From Ferruginibacter sp. (GTDB taxonomy: Bacteria > Bacteroidota > Bacteroidia > Chitinophagales > Chitinophagaceae): a stretch of DNA of 64,000 bases. Under the pieces are notes generated by a model. It saw nothing but the letters and a program-made list of their open reading frames with translations, searched no databases and was not told the DNA's origin. The DNA is taken from positions 1-64,000 of the forward strand of contig JABFRP010000004.1 of assembly GCA_013141115.1 (NCBI GenBank). The letters run 5' to 3'. The position numbers and the translations under genes are program-made. Shown here one piece after another: positions 34,720 through 42,853 of the stretch (its first letter is position 1; every line of letters starts with the position of its first letter).

Positions 34720-35115
34720 ATGCAATTTTTTTTCCTCCAGGTGGCTAATACAAATAATGCAACCAATTATTTTCCCATTGCTTTGCAATTGATTTTTGCT
34801 GTAGGTTTAATTGCTACTATTATTGTACTATCCGACTATTTGGGCCCCAAAAGAAAAACCAGCGATAAACTGCAAAATTTTGAAAGTGGTATTGAAATAA
34901 AAGGTAATGCACGCCAGCCAATGGCTATTAAATATTTTTTAGTTGCCATATTGTTTGTGTTGTTTGATGTGGAAGTTATTTTCTTTTATCCCTACGCCGT
35001 AAACTTTAAAGAGTTAGGCAAAGAGGGATTTATAGCAGTAGCCATGTTTGTGGGCCTGTTTGTTGCAGGATTTATTTATATCATTAAAAAAGGGGCACTG
35101 GATTGGGAAGATTAA
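34720..35115 (+). CDS. nuoA: NADH-quinone oxidoreductase subunit A
   Basis: 131 residues with three membrane helices (about 18-38, 70-92, 97-120). The conserved cytoplasmic loop carries NFESGIEIKGNARQ, and DVEVIFFYPYAV is a NuoA hallmark. Membrane-arm subunit near the quinone site of complex I. First gene of the nuo operon, directly behind its promoter. Confidence 0.96.
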   Translation: MQFFFLQVANTNNATNYFPIALQLIFAVGLIATIIVLSDYLGPKRKTSDKLQNFESGIEIKGNARQPMAIKYFLVAILFVLFDVEVIFFYPYAVNFKELGKEGFIAVAMFVGLFVAGFIYIIKKGALDWED

Positions 35116-35188
35116 ACCAATAGCGATATTTTATGTTGAATAGTTGGCTAAGTAATAGTAGAAGTTCAACAATTTTAAATTTAAAATT

Positions 35189-35752
35189 ATGAGTCGTCCG
35201 GTACAATATAACAACCATGTAAAATTTGAAGGTATTCCTGAAGGATACATGGGGGAGGGGTTTATGGCCACCAACTTTGAAAAAGTGGTAAGCCTGGCCC
35301 GTAAAAATTCTATCTGGCCTTTACCATTTGCAACATCTTGCTGCGGTATAGAGTTTATGGCCACGGCTGCCAGTCATTATGATTTGGCAAGGTTTGGCGC
35401 AGAGCGTATGAGCTTTTCTCCACGCCAGTGCGATTTAATATTAGTAATGGGCACCATTTCAAAAAAAATGGGGCCGGTTTTACGCCAGGTATATTTACAA
35501 ATGGCAGAACCCCGTTGGGTGATGGCTGTAGGTGCATGTGCCAGCAGTGGTGGAATATTTGATACTTATTCTGTTTTGCAGGGTATTGATCAGGTAATTC
35601 CGGTAGATGTTTATGTACCGGGTTGTCCGCCAAGGCCCGAAGCTATTTTGGACGGGTTTATGAATATTCAAAAATTAGTAAATGCAGAAGGATTGAGGAG
35701 AAGGCATAGTGATCAGTATAAAGAACTTTTGGCTGGATACGGAATACAATAG
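35189..35752 (+). CDS. nuoB: NADH-quinone oxidoreductase subunit B
   Basis: 187 residues. Ligands of the N2 4Fe-4S cluster: the Cys-Cys pair in FATSCCGIEFMATA, Cys in VGACASSGG, and Cys in VPGCPPRPEA. N2 is the last cluster before quinone. Follows nuoA after 73 nt. Confidence 0.97.
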   Translation: MSRPVQYNNHVKFEGIPEGYMGEGFMATNFEKVVSLARKNSIWPLPFATSCCGIEFMATAASHYDLARFGAERMSFSPRQCDLILVMGTISKKMGPVLRQVYLQMAEPRWVMAVGACASSGGIFDTYSVLQGIDQVIPVDVYVPGCPPRPEAILDGFMNIQKLVNAEGLRRRHSDQYKELLAGYGIQ

Positions 35753-35878
35753 GATTTGTTATTTTAAATTGTAGATTTCAGATCTATTGCAATCAAACAA
35801 ACTAAAATAGCAAAATAAGCATCAGGTTTTGGGTTTAATAAAAATCTAAAAACGGCAATGTAAAATCTAAAATTAGAA

Positions 35879-36382
35879 ATGTCTTTAACCAACGATACAA
35901 TTAAACAAAAACTAACTGAAAAATTTGGCGACCAGTTATCCGACTGGCAGGAGCCTTATGGCATGTTAACTTTTACCGCCGCCAAAGACCTCAACATTAA
36001 AGTAATGCAGTTTTTGTATGATGATGCAGAGCTGCGTTTTCAGTTTTTAACCGATTTGCAAGCTGTGCATTATCCAGATAGAAAGGGAGAAGAATTGGCA
36101 GTGGTTTACCATTTACATAATTTGGTAGATAATGTAAGAATACGCTTTAAAGTGTTTGCTGATATTACTAAGCCTGATGTATTTACCGCAACGGCATTGT
36201 ATCAATCGGCTAATTTTATGGAAAGAGAAACCTACGATTTTTTTGGGGTGAACTTTGTGGGCCATCCTAATTTGATAAGGATATTGAATGTGGATGAGAT
36301 GGATTATTTTCCGATGAGAAAAGAATTTCCTTTGGAAGATCAGACACGGATTGATAAGGATGATGAGATGTTTGGAAGGTAA
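35879..36382 (+). CDS. nuoC: NADH-quinone oxidoreductase subunit C
   Basis: 167 residues, a 30-kDa-type subunit. ERETYDFFGVNFVGHPNLIRI and the following MRKEFPLEDQTR end are typical. It is separate from nuoD here, unlike the fused NuoCD of enterobacteria. It connects the peripheral and membrane arms. A repeat-rich gap of 250 nt follows before nuoD. Confidence 0.95.
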   Translation: MSLTNDTIKQKLTEKFGDQLSDWQEPYGMLTFTAAKDLNIKVMQFLYDDAELRFQFLTDLQAVHYPDRKGEELAVVYHLHNLVDNVRIRFKVFADITKPDVFTATALYQSANFMERETYDFFGVNFVGHPNLIRILNVDEMDYFPMRKEFPLEDQTRIDKDDEMFGR

Positions 36383-36407
36383 GAACCCCTCCGCCCCTAA
36401 AGGGGAA
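36383..36407. repeat. Palindromic CCCCTAAAGGGG repeat, copy 1
   Basis: A 25-base element identical to 37858-37882, centred on the perfect palindrome CCCCTAAAGGGG. It begins right after the nuoC stop codon. Confidence 0.8.
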
Positions 36408-36461
36408 CTTAGAGTTTTATGATTAAAGTTCTTTTATAGAATTTAAGCACGTTACTTTTTA

Positions 36462-36474
36462 GCTCCATAGGAGC
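36462..36474. repeat. Short hairpin repeat GCTCC-ATA-GGAGC
   Basis: A 5-bp perfect stem with a 3-nt loop. The flanks (GTAGTTTGGTAGAAA after it) resemble those of the hairpin 50 bp to the right, suggesting two members of one repeat family. Confidence 0.65.
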
Positions 36475-36511
36475 GTAGTTTGGTAGAAAAAGATTGAATG
36501 TTGCTTTAAAA

Positions 36512-36524
36512 GTCCCGTAGGGAC
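36512..36524. repeat. Short hairpin repeat GTCCC-GTA-GGGAC
   Basis: A 5-bp perfect stem with a 3-nt loop, followed by GAAATTTTGTGCAAA. This type of TCCCGTAGGGA palindrome is known to me as a widespread dispersed repeat in Bacteroidota intergenic regions. Confidence 0.7.
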
Positions 36525-36540
36525 GAAATTTTGTGCAAAA

Positions 36541-36589
36541 CATAATTAAAGTTGAATAAAGATTTACAGTTGAAGAGTGCGACGCATAT
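36541..36589 (+). repeat. Dispersed 59-bp repeat, degenerate copy C
   Basis: Shares TGAATAAAG, the identical AGAGTGCGACGC core and a following ATGAAG with copy A (23646-23704). Similarity fades toward 36620. It lies 43 nt before nuoD, in the same orientation as copy A relative to its downstream gene. Confidence 0.65.
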
Positions 36590-36632
36590 GAAGATGATTA
36601 AAGAAATATTGTTGGTTACAAAAAAATAATTA

Positions 36633-37859
36633 ATGTCTGATACATCACATATATTATTGCCCGAAGGCTCGATAGAAAAGCAAACTACCACGCTTAACCT
36701 TGGGCCAACGCACCCTGCTACACATGGTGTGTTTCAAAATATTCTGGAGATGGATGGCGAGAGAATTTTAAAAGCTACCTCCACCGTTGGTTACATTCAC
36801 AGAGCCTTTGAAAAATTAGCTGAACGCAGACCTTTATACCAGATCACTCCCATTACCGACAGGCTGAATTATTGTTCATCACCCATTAATAATATGGGCT
36901 GGCATTTAACCTGCGAAAAATTATTGGGTGTACAAACGCCTAAACGTGTTGATTATTTACGCATCATAATAATGGAGTTGTCACGTATAAGCGACCATTT
37001 AATTTGTAATTCTATTGTGGGGGTGGATAGCGGCGCTTTTTCGGGTTTTTTATACCTGATGCAATACCGTGAATTAATTTATGAAATATATGAAGAAGTA
37101 TGTGGCTCCCGCCTTACTACTAATATTGGGCGTATTGGCGGTTTTGAAAGGAATTTTACAAATACAGCGTTTGAAAAACTCGAAAAATTCTTAAAGGAAT
37201 ATCCAAAAACTTTAAAAGAGTTTGAAAACCTGTTTACTCGTAACCGCATTTTTATTGATCGTACTGTAGGCTGCGGCCCCATATCGGCAGAGCGTGCATT
37301 AAACTATGGTTTTACCGGTCCCAATTTACGTGCAGCCGGTGTAGATTATGATGTGCGTGTGCATACGCCTTACAGTAGTTATCAGGATTTTGATTTTACT
37401 ATTCCTGTTGGTAAAACCGGCGATTGTTACGATCGTTTTTTAGTACGTAACGAAGAGATGTGGCAGAGCTTAAGCATTATTGAACAGGCCTACCAAAAAG
37501 TACAGGAATTTAAAGGCGAAGAAGCAGAAGTGTTTCATGCCGATGTGCCTGCGTACTATTTACCAGAGAAGAAAGATGTATACACTAAAATGGAAGCATT
37601 GATCTACCATTTTAAAATTATAATGGGCGAAACGGATATACCTGTTGGCGAAGTATATAATAGTGTGGAAGGGGGTAATGGAGAGTTAGGTTTTTATTTA
37701 ATTAGTGATGGCGGAAGAACGCCTTACCGTTTGCACTTTCGCAGGCCATGTTTTATTTATTACCAGGCATATCCTGAAATAATAAAAGGTGGTATGATGA
37801 GTGATGCAATAATTACTATGAGTAGTTTGAATTTGATAGCCGGGGAATTGGATGCGTAA
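36633..37859 (+). CDS. nuoD: NADH-quinone oxidoreductase subunit D
   Basis: 408 residues, a 49-kDa-type subunit that forms the quinone pocket with NuoB. LNLGPTHPATHGVFQN, GYIHRAFEKLAE, the DRLNYCSSPINN stretch and the C-terminal SLNLIAGELDA are typical. Preceded by four different dispersed repeats and followed by another repeat copy that starts within its stop codon region. Confidence 0.97.
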   Translation: MSDTSHILLPEGSIEKQTTTLNLGPTHPATHGVFQNILEMDGERILKATSTVGYIHRAFEKLAERRPLYQITPITDRLNYCSSPINNMGWHLTCEKLLGVQTPKRVDYLRIIIMELSRISDHLICNSIVGVDSGAFSGFLYLMQYRELIYEIYEEVCGSRLTTNIGRIGGFERNFTNTAFEKLEKFLKEYPKTLKEFENLFTRNRIFIDRTVGCGPISAERALNYGFTGPNLRAAGVDYDVRVHTPYSSYQDFDFTIPVGKTGDCYDRFLVRNEEMWQSLSIIEQAYQKVQEFKGEEAEVFHADVPAYYLPEKKDVYTKMEALIYHFKIIMGETDIPVGEVYNSVEGGNGELGFYLISDGGRTPYRLHFRRPCFIYYQAYPEIIKGGMMSDAIITMSSLNLIAGELDA

Positions 37860-37882
37860 CCCCTCCGCCCCTAAAGGGGAAC
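37858..37882. repeat. Palindromic CCCCTAAAGGGG repeat, copy 2
   Basis: Identical over 25 bases to 36383-36407. It overlaps the last bases of nuoD (stop codon), so the gene end lies inside the element. Confidence 0.8.
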
Positions 37883-37965
37883 CGGGTTACTGCTAAGTGT
37901 TGCTGAAAAAAAAATAGTAGAGATATTAATTGAGAAAAGAGTTATAAATAATTTTAATCTTTAAA

Positions 37966-37988
37966 AGCCCCTTTAGGGGTTTGGGGTT
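37966..37988. repeat. Inverted CCCCTTTAGGGG repeat before nuoE
   Basis: GCCCCTTTAGGGGTTTGGGG is a relative of the two CCCCTAAAGGGG elements in opposite orientation. With copy 2 it brackets the nuoD-nuoE gap. It runs right up to the nuoE ATG. Confidence 0.65.
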
Positions 37989-37989
37989 T

Positions 37990-38481
37990 ATGATACAATT
38001 TTCAGAAGAAAAATTAAATAAGGTAAAAGAGATAATTACACGTTATCCTGAGGGCAAGCAAAAAAGCGCTTTGCTGCCGGTATTGCATCTGGCACAGGAA
38101 GAGTTTGGTGGCTGGCTGGATGTGCCAGTAATGGATTATGTGGCCACACTTTTAAAAATAGAACCCATTGAAGTGTATGAAGTGGCTAGCTTTTACAGTA
38201 TGTACAATTTAAAACCTGTGGGCAAATGCCTGTTTGAGGTTTGCCAAACAGGGCCTTGCATGTTAAACGGCAGCGATAATATTATAGATTACATCAAACA
38301 GAAATTAAATATTGGTGTGGGCGAAACTACTACTGATGGTATGTTTACTTTAAAAACGGTAGAATGTTTAGGCGCTTGTGGTTACGCACCTATGATGCAG
38401 TTGGGGAAACATTACCGTGAACATTTAACTAAAGAAAAAGTAGATGCGATAATTGAGGAGTGCAGGGCAAAAGCAAATTAA
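37990..38481 (+). CDS. nuoE: NADH-quinone oxidoreductase subunit E
   Basis: 163 residues from ATG 37990 (MIQFSEEKLNKVKEIITRYP); the open frame begins at an upstream TTG inside the repeat. Thioredoxin-like 2Fe-2S fold with ligands in CQTGPCMLNG and CLGACGYAPMMQ. It holds cluster N1a next to NuoF. One nucleotide separates it from an unrelated lipoprotein gene, the first of four passengers before nuoF. Confidence 0.95.
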   Translation: MIQFSEEKLNKVKEIITRYPEGKQKSALLPVLHLAQEEFGGWLDVPVMDYVATLLKIEPIEVYEVASFYSMYNLKPVGKCLFEVCQTGPCMLNGSDNIIDYIKQKLNIGVGETTTDGMFTLKTVECLGACGYAPMMQLGKHYREHLTKEKVDAIIEECRAKAN

Positions 38482-38482
38482 A

Positions 38483-39088
38483 ATGATCGTAAGAGTAAAA
38501 AAATGTGCTATAATATTTTTAGCAATAGTGTTTTTTGCCGGGTGTGTATCTACTGCATCATTACCTAATTTACGACCTGATGGAGAAGCGGCTGAAAAAG
38601 GTAAAGGAGAATTTGTAGAACTGAATAATGGAACAATCATAGACGGAGATATTACGAAAGTGAGTTTGGCTACTCTTTTGGCATTAAAGAAAGTAGGAAA
38701 TGTTACACTTAACGGAACTAAATACGGATACAAAGAGATCAATGCATTTCAAAAAGAAGGTAAATATTACAGAAAGGATGCTTACAATTATTTTAATGAA
38801 AGAATTGTAAAAGGTAAAATTAATGTATACCGATCTTTTCATACCGGGCAATCTGTAAATAGTAAAGGGATGTCGCATTCATTCTCCTATTATTTGCATT
38901 ATTTACAAAAGGGAGATACTGAAAAAGTGGTTGCTTTTGAATTGAAGGTATTAAAAAAGATGATTCAGGATTATGAGCCTGCGGTAGAGGAGTTTAATAA
39001 ATATGATGCCTTAAGTAAGAAAGAAAAAAAGTTTAAAGGAGATAATTATTTAGATAACGTTATTTATACTTATAACAATAGAAATTGA
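38483..39088 (+). CDS. Putative lipoprotein inside the nuo operon
   Basis: 201 residues from ATG 38483, 1 nt after nuoE. Signal peptide with lipobox FAGC (Cys near 21). The next part (EFVELNNGTIIDGDITKVSL, and NVTLNGTKYGYKEINAFQKEGKYYRK) is beta-rich. The C-terminus is Lys-rich. No family was recognised and it has no complex I features. Tight packing indicates co-transcription with nuo. Confidence 0.75.
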   Translation: MIVRVKKCAIIFLAIVFFAGCVSTASLPNLRPDGEAAEKGKGEFVELNNGTIIDGDITKVSLATLLALKKVGNVTLNGTKYGYKEINAFQKEGKYYRKDAYNYFNERIVKGKINVYRSFHTGQSVNSKGMSHSFSYYLHYLQKGDTEKVVAFELKVLKKMIQDYEPAVEEFNKYDALSKKEKKFKGDNYLDNVIYTYNNRN

Positions 39089-39093
39089 ATTAA

Positions 39094-39525
39094 ATGAAGT
39101 GTAACCTTATAATATTATTCATCTTTTTTGTGGCAGTCGCCACCGCACAAACTAAAGATGAAAAAGAACTTACCGAAAAAACATATTTGTTAAGTCATAC
39201 TATTTTTGGCACAAAAGATAGCGCCACGCTGGAAAGCCTGGCGGCTAAAACGGTTTCTTACGGTCATTCGCATGGTAACCTGCAAAACAGGGCTGAAATG
39301 ATTAAGGGCGTTAGCAATAATAAATCTGTTTATACAGACACAGCTGTATCAAACATAAAAATATTTATACAGGATAAAACAGCTATTGTTCGTTATCTTT
39401 TTAAAGCAAAAGAAAATAAAAAAGACGGCACAGTAACTGACCTTGATTTTAGTATGATGCTGGTATGGATAAAAGAAAAAGGCAAATGGAAATTAATGGG
39501 CAGGCAAGCAGTAAGTGTAAAATAA
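39094..39525 (+). CDS. Secreted NTF2/SnoaL-like (DUF4440-type) protein, copy 1
   Basis: 143 residues, signal peptide ending VATAQ. The mature domain of about 120 residues is NTF2/DUF4440-like: LESLAAKTVSYGHSHGNLQNRAEMIKG, then a strand-rich half ending WIKEKGKWKLMGRQAV. YGHSxG is shared with the next gene. Such cone-shaped domains bind small molecules or act as enzymes, but no activity can be assigned. It lies 5 nt after a lipoprotein gene in the nuo operon. Confidence 0.75.
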   Translation: MKCNLIILFIFFVAVATAQTKDEKELTEKTYLLSHTIFGTKDSATLESLAAKTVSYGHSHGNLQNRAEMIKGVSNNKSVYTDTAVSNIKIFIQDKTAIVRYLFKAKENKKDGTVTDLDFSMMLVWIKEKGKWKLMGRQAVSVK

Positions 39526-39527
39526 AA

Positions 39528-39953
39528 ATGAAAAACCTTGTAACGATATTATGCCTGTTGTTTTTTGTGGGTGCATTTGCGCAAACAACCGACGAAGAAA
39601 AATTAACCGCAACAGTAAAAGAGTTTCACCAGGCGCTGGTAAAAAAGAATACTATTTCTCTTAACCAGCAAACAGATAAGGCGTTGAGTTACGGGCATAG
39701 TAATGGTTGGGTGCAAAGCAAAAAAGATTTGGTAAAAGATTTTGAAAGAGGTTATATCAGTTACCAGAGTTTTAAAGAAGATAGTATTACGGTGCTGATG
39801 AATGATAATATGGCGAATGTGCGTTTTGTAGCGGATATTACTGCAACATTAGGAGGCACTACAGTCGTTAATAATTATCATTTAAAAGTGCTGGAAGTTT
39901 GGGTAAAGAAAGGAAAAAGATGGGTGTTGTTTGCAAGGCAGGCGGTGAAATAA
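39528..39953 (+). CDS. Secreted NTF2/SnoaL-like (DUF4440-type) protein, copy 2
   Basis: 141 residues from ATG 39528, 2 nt after copy 1; the open frame upstream is just the overlap with copy 1. Signal peptide ending AFAQ. The domain matches its neighbour: SLNQQTDKALSYGHSNGWVQ, and the end VWVKKGKRWVLFARQAVK. The pair is evidently an old tandem duplication, now clearly diverged. Confidence 0.75.
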   Translation: MKNLVTILCLLFFVGAFAQTTDEEKLTATVKEFHQALVKKNTISLNQQTDKALSYGHSNGWVQSKKDLVKDFERGYISYQSFKEDSITVLMNDNMANVRFVADITATLGGTTVVNNYHLKVLEVWVKKGKRWVLFARQAVK

Positions 39954-39963
39954 AATCTGAGAA

Positions 39964-40419
39964 ATGAAAAAGATCAGTGTAGTAATTCTTTTTTCTTTGT
40001 TAATTGCTGCAGGCTGCGGAACAACAAAGAAACTAATTTACAAAGATGATTGGGAAGGTAAATATACCTTGATAGAATATAATTGTTGTAGTGATACAGC
40101 TACTAAAGTGAAGATGGAAATTGCAAGAACAGGAATTGATCGATATGAATGGAAGCTTTTTTTGAGTGAAAGGGAGTTCGATAATATTTCAGGAGAAGCT
40201 CTTTATGAAAAAAACAAACTGAAATTCTATACATTAAATCAAGAAGTAGCGGCCAAATATTTTGTAGAAGCTGTATCAACAAAGTCGCCAATTTTTTGGA
40301 TGGAGTATAGTGGCCCCAAGTATTATACTTGGTGGTATAATGAAATGAAAGATTATAGGCGTTCCAACAAAATATTTGCTGGAATTGACTTTCATTTTAA
40401 AAGAGCAACAGATCGATAA
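39964..40419 (+). CDS. Small lipoprotein inside the nuo operon
   Basis: 151 residues, lipobox AAGC (Cys near 19). The mature part (YKDDWEGKYTLIEYNCCSDTATKVKMEIARTG) suggests a small beta-barrel-like, lipocalin-type domain, but I cannot assign a family. It is the last of four passengers between nuoE and nuoF; nuoF begins 26 nt later. Confidence 0.7.
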   Translation: MKKISVVILFSLLIAAGCGTTKKLIYKDDWEGKYTLIEYNCCSDTATKVKMEIARTGIDRYEWKLFLSEREFDNISGEALYEKNKLKFYTLNQEVAAKYFVEAVSTKSPIFWMEYSGPKYYTWWYNEMKDYRRSNKIFAGIDFHFKRATDR

Positions 40420-40445
40420 AGAATAATAAGTAATATATAAGAATT

Positions 40446-41801
40446 GTGTCAAAAAAATTATTATTAGTAAACGCAAATGTACCGGGCATAAAAAGCTACG
40501 GAGTATATCGCCGCGAAGGTGGTTACCGCAGCGTGGAGAAGGCATTAAAAATGCAGCCTGCCGAAATTGTGGAAGAAGTAAAGAAGAGCGGCTTACGTGG
40601 CCGTGGTGGTGCAGGTTTTCCTACAGGCATGAAATGGAGTTTTATTGCAAAGCCCGAAGGAGTGCCCAGGCATCTGGTAGTTAACGCAGATGAAAGTGAA
40701 CCGGGTACTTTTAAAGACAGGTATTTGATGGAATTTATTCCGCATTACCTGATTGAAGGTATGATCGTGAGTTCGTTTGCGCTGGGCAGCAATGTAAGTT
40801 ATATTTATATCCGTGGTGAATATGCATGGATCGTTGATATTTTGGAACAAGCCATTGCAGAAGCAAAACAAAATGGCTTCCTGGGAAAAAATATTTTAGG
40901 TACAGGATTCGATTGCGAAATTTATGTACAGCGTGGTGCAGGTGCTTATATCTGTGGCGAAGAAACGGCATTGATAGAAAGCCTGGAAGGTAAAAGAGGT
41001 AACCCAAGAATTAAACCACCATTCCCTGCAGTAAAAGGTGTTTGGGAAAGGCCAACCGTAGTAAATAATGTAGAAACTATTGCAGCCGTTGTTCCTATTA
41101 TAAATGATGGCGGTGAAGAATATGCAAAAATTGGTGTAGGTAAATCAACCGGTACAAAATTAATTTCTGCCTGCGGTAATATTAATAAGCCGGGTGTGTA
41201 TGAAATTGATATGACCATCAGCGTGGAAGAATTTATTTACAGCGATGAATGGTGTGGTGGTATTCCTAATGGAAAAAAATTAAAAGCTTGTATTCCAGGA
41301 GGATCATCAGTTCCAATTTTGCCGGCTAATTTATTATTAACCACTGCCAAAGGCGAAAAGCGTTTAATGAATTACGAGAGCCTTAGCGATGGTGGTTTTG
41401 CAACAGGTAGTATGATGGGCTCTGGCGGATTTATTGTGTTGGACGAAGATCAGTGTGTGGTAAAACATACTTATACATTAGCAAGGTTTTACCGCCACGA
41501 AAGTTGTGGCCAATGCAGTCCCTGCCGTGAAGGAACAGGCTGGATGGAAAAAATATTAAAGAAGATAGACAGCGGGAAAGGAGAATTGAAAGACATCGAT
41601 CTGTTGTGGGATATACAGCGGAAAATTGAAGGCAACACCATTTGCCCGTTAGGTGATGCAGCGGCCTGGCCGGTTGCAGCAGCTATCAGGCATTTTAGAG
41701 ATGAGTTTGAATGGCATATATTGAACCCTGAAGAGTGTTTGAGAAAAAATTACGGTTTGGCGCATTATGCAGATCCGATTCATGTGGCTGCAGTAGTATA
41801 A
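40446..41801 (+). CDS. nuoF: NADH-quinone oxidoreductase subunit F
   Basis: 451 residues. NADH and FMN sites: GLRGRGGAGFPTGMKWSF, ADESEPGTFKDR, and GAGAYICGEETALIESLEG. The N3 4Fe-4S ligands are in ESCGQCSPCREGT and NTICPLGDAA. It oxidises NADH. A GTG start at 40446 is used; no ATG fits the N-terminus. It is followed after 8 nt by the ATPase passenger gene rather than by nuoG. Confidence 0.96.
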   Translation: MSKKLLLVNANVPGIKSYGVYRREGGYRSVEKALKMQPAEIVEEVKKSGLRGRGGAGFPTGMKWSFIAKPEGVPRHLVVNADESEPGTFKDRYLMEFIPHYLIEGMIVSSFALGSNVSYIYIRGEYAWIVDILEQAIAEAKQNGFLGKNILGTGFDCEIYVQRGAGAYICGEETALIESLEGKRGNPRIKPPFPAVKGVWERPTVVNNVETIAAVVPIINDGGEEYAKIGVGKSTGTKLISACGNINKPGVYEIDMTISVEEFIYSDEWCGGIPNGKKLKACIPGGSSVPILPANLLLTTAKGEKRLMNYESLSDGGFATGSMMGSGGFIVLDEDQCVVKHTYTLARFYRHESCGQCSPCREGTGWMEKILKKIDSGKGELKDIDLLWDIQRKIEGNTICPLGDAAAWPVAAAIRHFRDEFEWHILNPEECLRKNYGLAHYADPIHVAAVV

Positions 41802-41809
41802 AAAAATAA

Positions 41810-42853
41810 ATGCAGAAGATAGATAACATAGAGATTAAAAATTTTAAGTCGATACGTGATGCAAAAATCAACGATTGCAGTCGTGTGAATATTTTTATCG
41901 GTTATCCTAATGTTGGGAAGAGTAATATTTTAGAGGCAATAGGGTTATTAACTTTTATTCGTCAAAAAAGACCTACTGGTCTAGAGAATTTAGTGAGATT
42001 TGAAAAATTTACACAAATTTTTAATTACTCAAATATTGAAACTTTAGCTAGTATCGATTTTAATGATCACTACTCTTTAAATATTAGTTATGAAGATGAA
42101 AGAGTAATCAATTTGAAATTATTTGATAAAGGGAATAGCCATGTTTCAAGCCCATTTGGTATAAGTATAGGCAGGGGAACACTTCATTCCGGGGCAACTG
42201 ATAAAATTGATGACTTTTCAGGCCATTTTGATGATTTAAAAGACTTAAATATTAAGCCTTATAAGTTTTCTGAAGCAAAAATATTTAATCAAAGTACTTC
42301 TGCACTTGAACTTAATATTCCCGCAGGGAAAAATATGTTTGAGGTAATTATTAATAATTCGGAACTGAGAAAAGAATTTTCTGATTTATTAAAGCCATAT
42401 GATTTGGATATGGTAATTGATGCTTCTGCAAGTGATATAAAAATATCACCAAGAATGAATGACGGCATAATACATACTATGCCTATTTCTTTAATGGCAG
42501 ATACATTAGTTAGGTTAATTTTCTTTAAAACGGCTATTATATCAAATAAAGATTCTGTACTTGTTTTTGAAGAACCTGAAGCCCACATGTTTCCTCCATA
42601 TATTTCAAAGTTTACAAGTGATATTATTTTTGACAAAAACGATAATCAGTATTTCATAGCAACCCATAGTCCTTTTGTTTTGAATGATTTTATGGAAGAC
42701 ATGGATAAGGAAGATTTGAGTATTTATGTTGTAGGGTTAACAAATGGAGAAACTGTAGTTAGAAGATTAACTGACGAAGAGATTACAGAAATATATCAGT
42801 ACGGGATAGATTTGTTTTTTAATCTGGAGAATTTTCTTAAAGATGCTGTTTGA
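41810..42853 (+). CDS. AAA/ABC-type ATPase of the OLD/AAA_15-21 kind, inside the nuo operon
   Basis: 347 residues. The N-terminus IDNIEIKNFKSIRDAKI is the RecF/SMC/OLD-type opening. Walker A is GYPNVGKS (31-38), Walker B VLVFEEPEAH (250-259) and a switch-like THSPFVL (285-291) follows; the middle is divergent. The family includes ATPases of OLD nucleases, PARIS AriA and RloA. The sequence is much richer in A+T than nuoF or nuoG (42241-42300 has 14 G/C in 60). It starts 8 nt after nuoF and overlaps the next gene by 11 nt. I infer it works with that partner; a defence role is plausible but not shown. Confidence 0.85.
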   Translation: MQKIDNIEIKNFKSIRDAKINDCSRVNIFIGYPNVGKSNILEAIGLLTFIRQKRPTGLENLVRFEKFTQIFNYSNIETLASIDFNDHYSLNISYEDERVINLKLFDKGNSHVSSPFGISIGRGTLHSGATDKIDDFSGHFDDLKDLNIKPYKFSEAKIFNQSTSALELNIPAGKNMFEVIINNSELRKEFSDLLKPYDLDMVIDASASDIKISPRMNDGIIHTMPISLMADTLVRLIFFKTAIISNKDSVLVFEEPEAHMFPPYISKFTSDIIFDKNDNQYFIATHSPFVLNDFMEDMDKEDLSIYVVGLTNGETVVRRLTDEEITEIYQYGIDLFFNLENFLKDAV

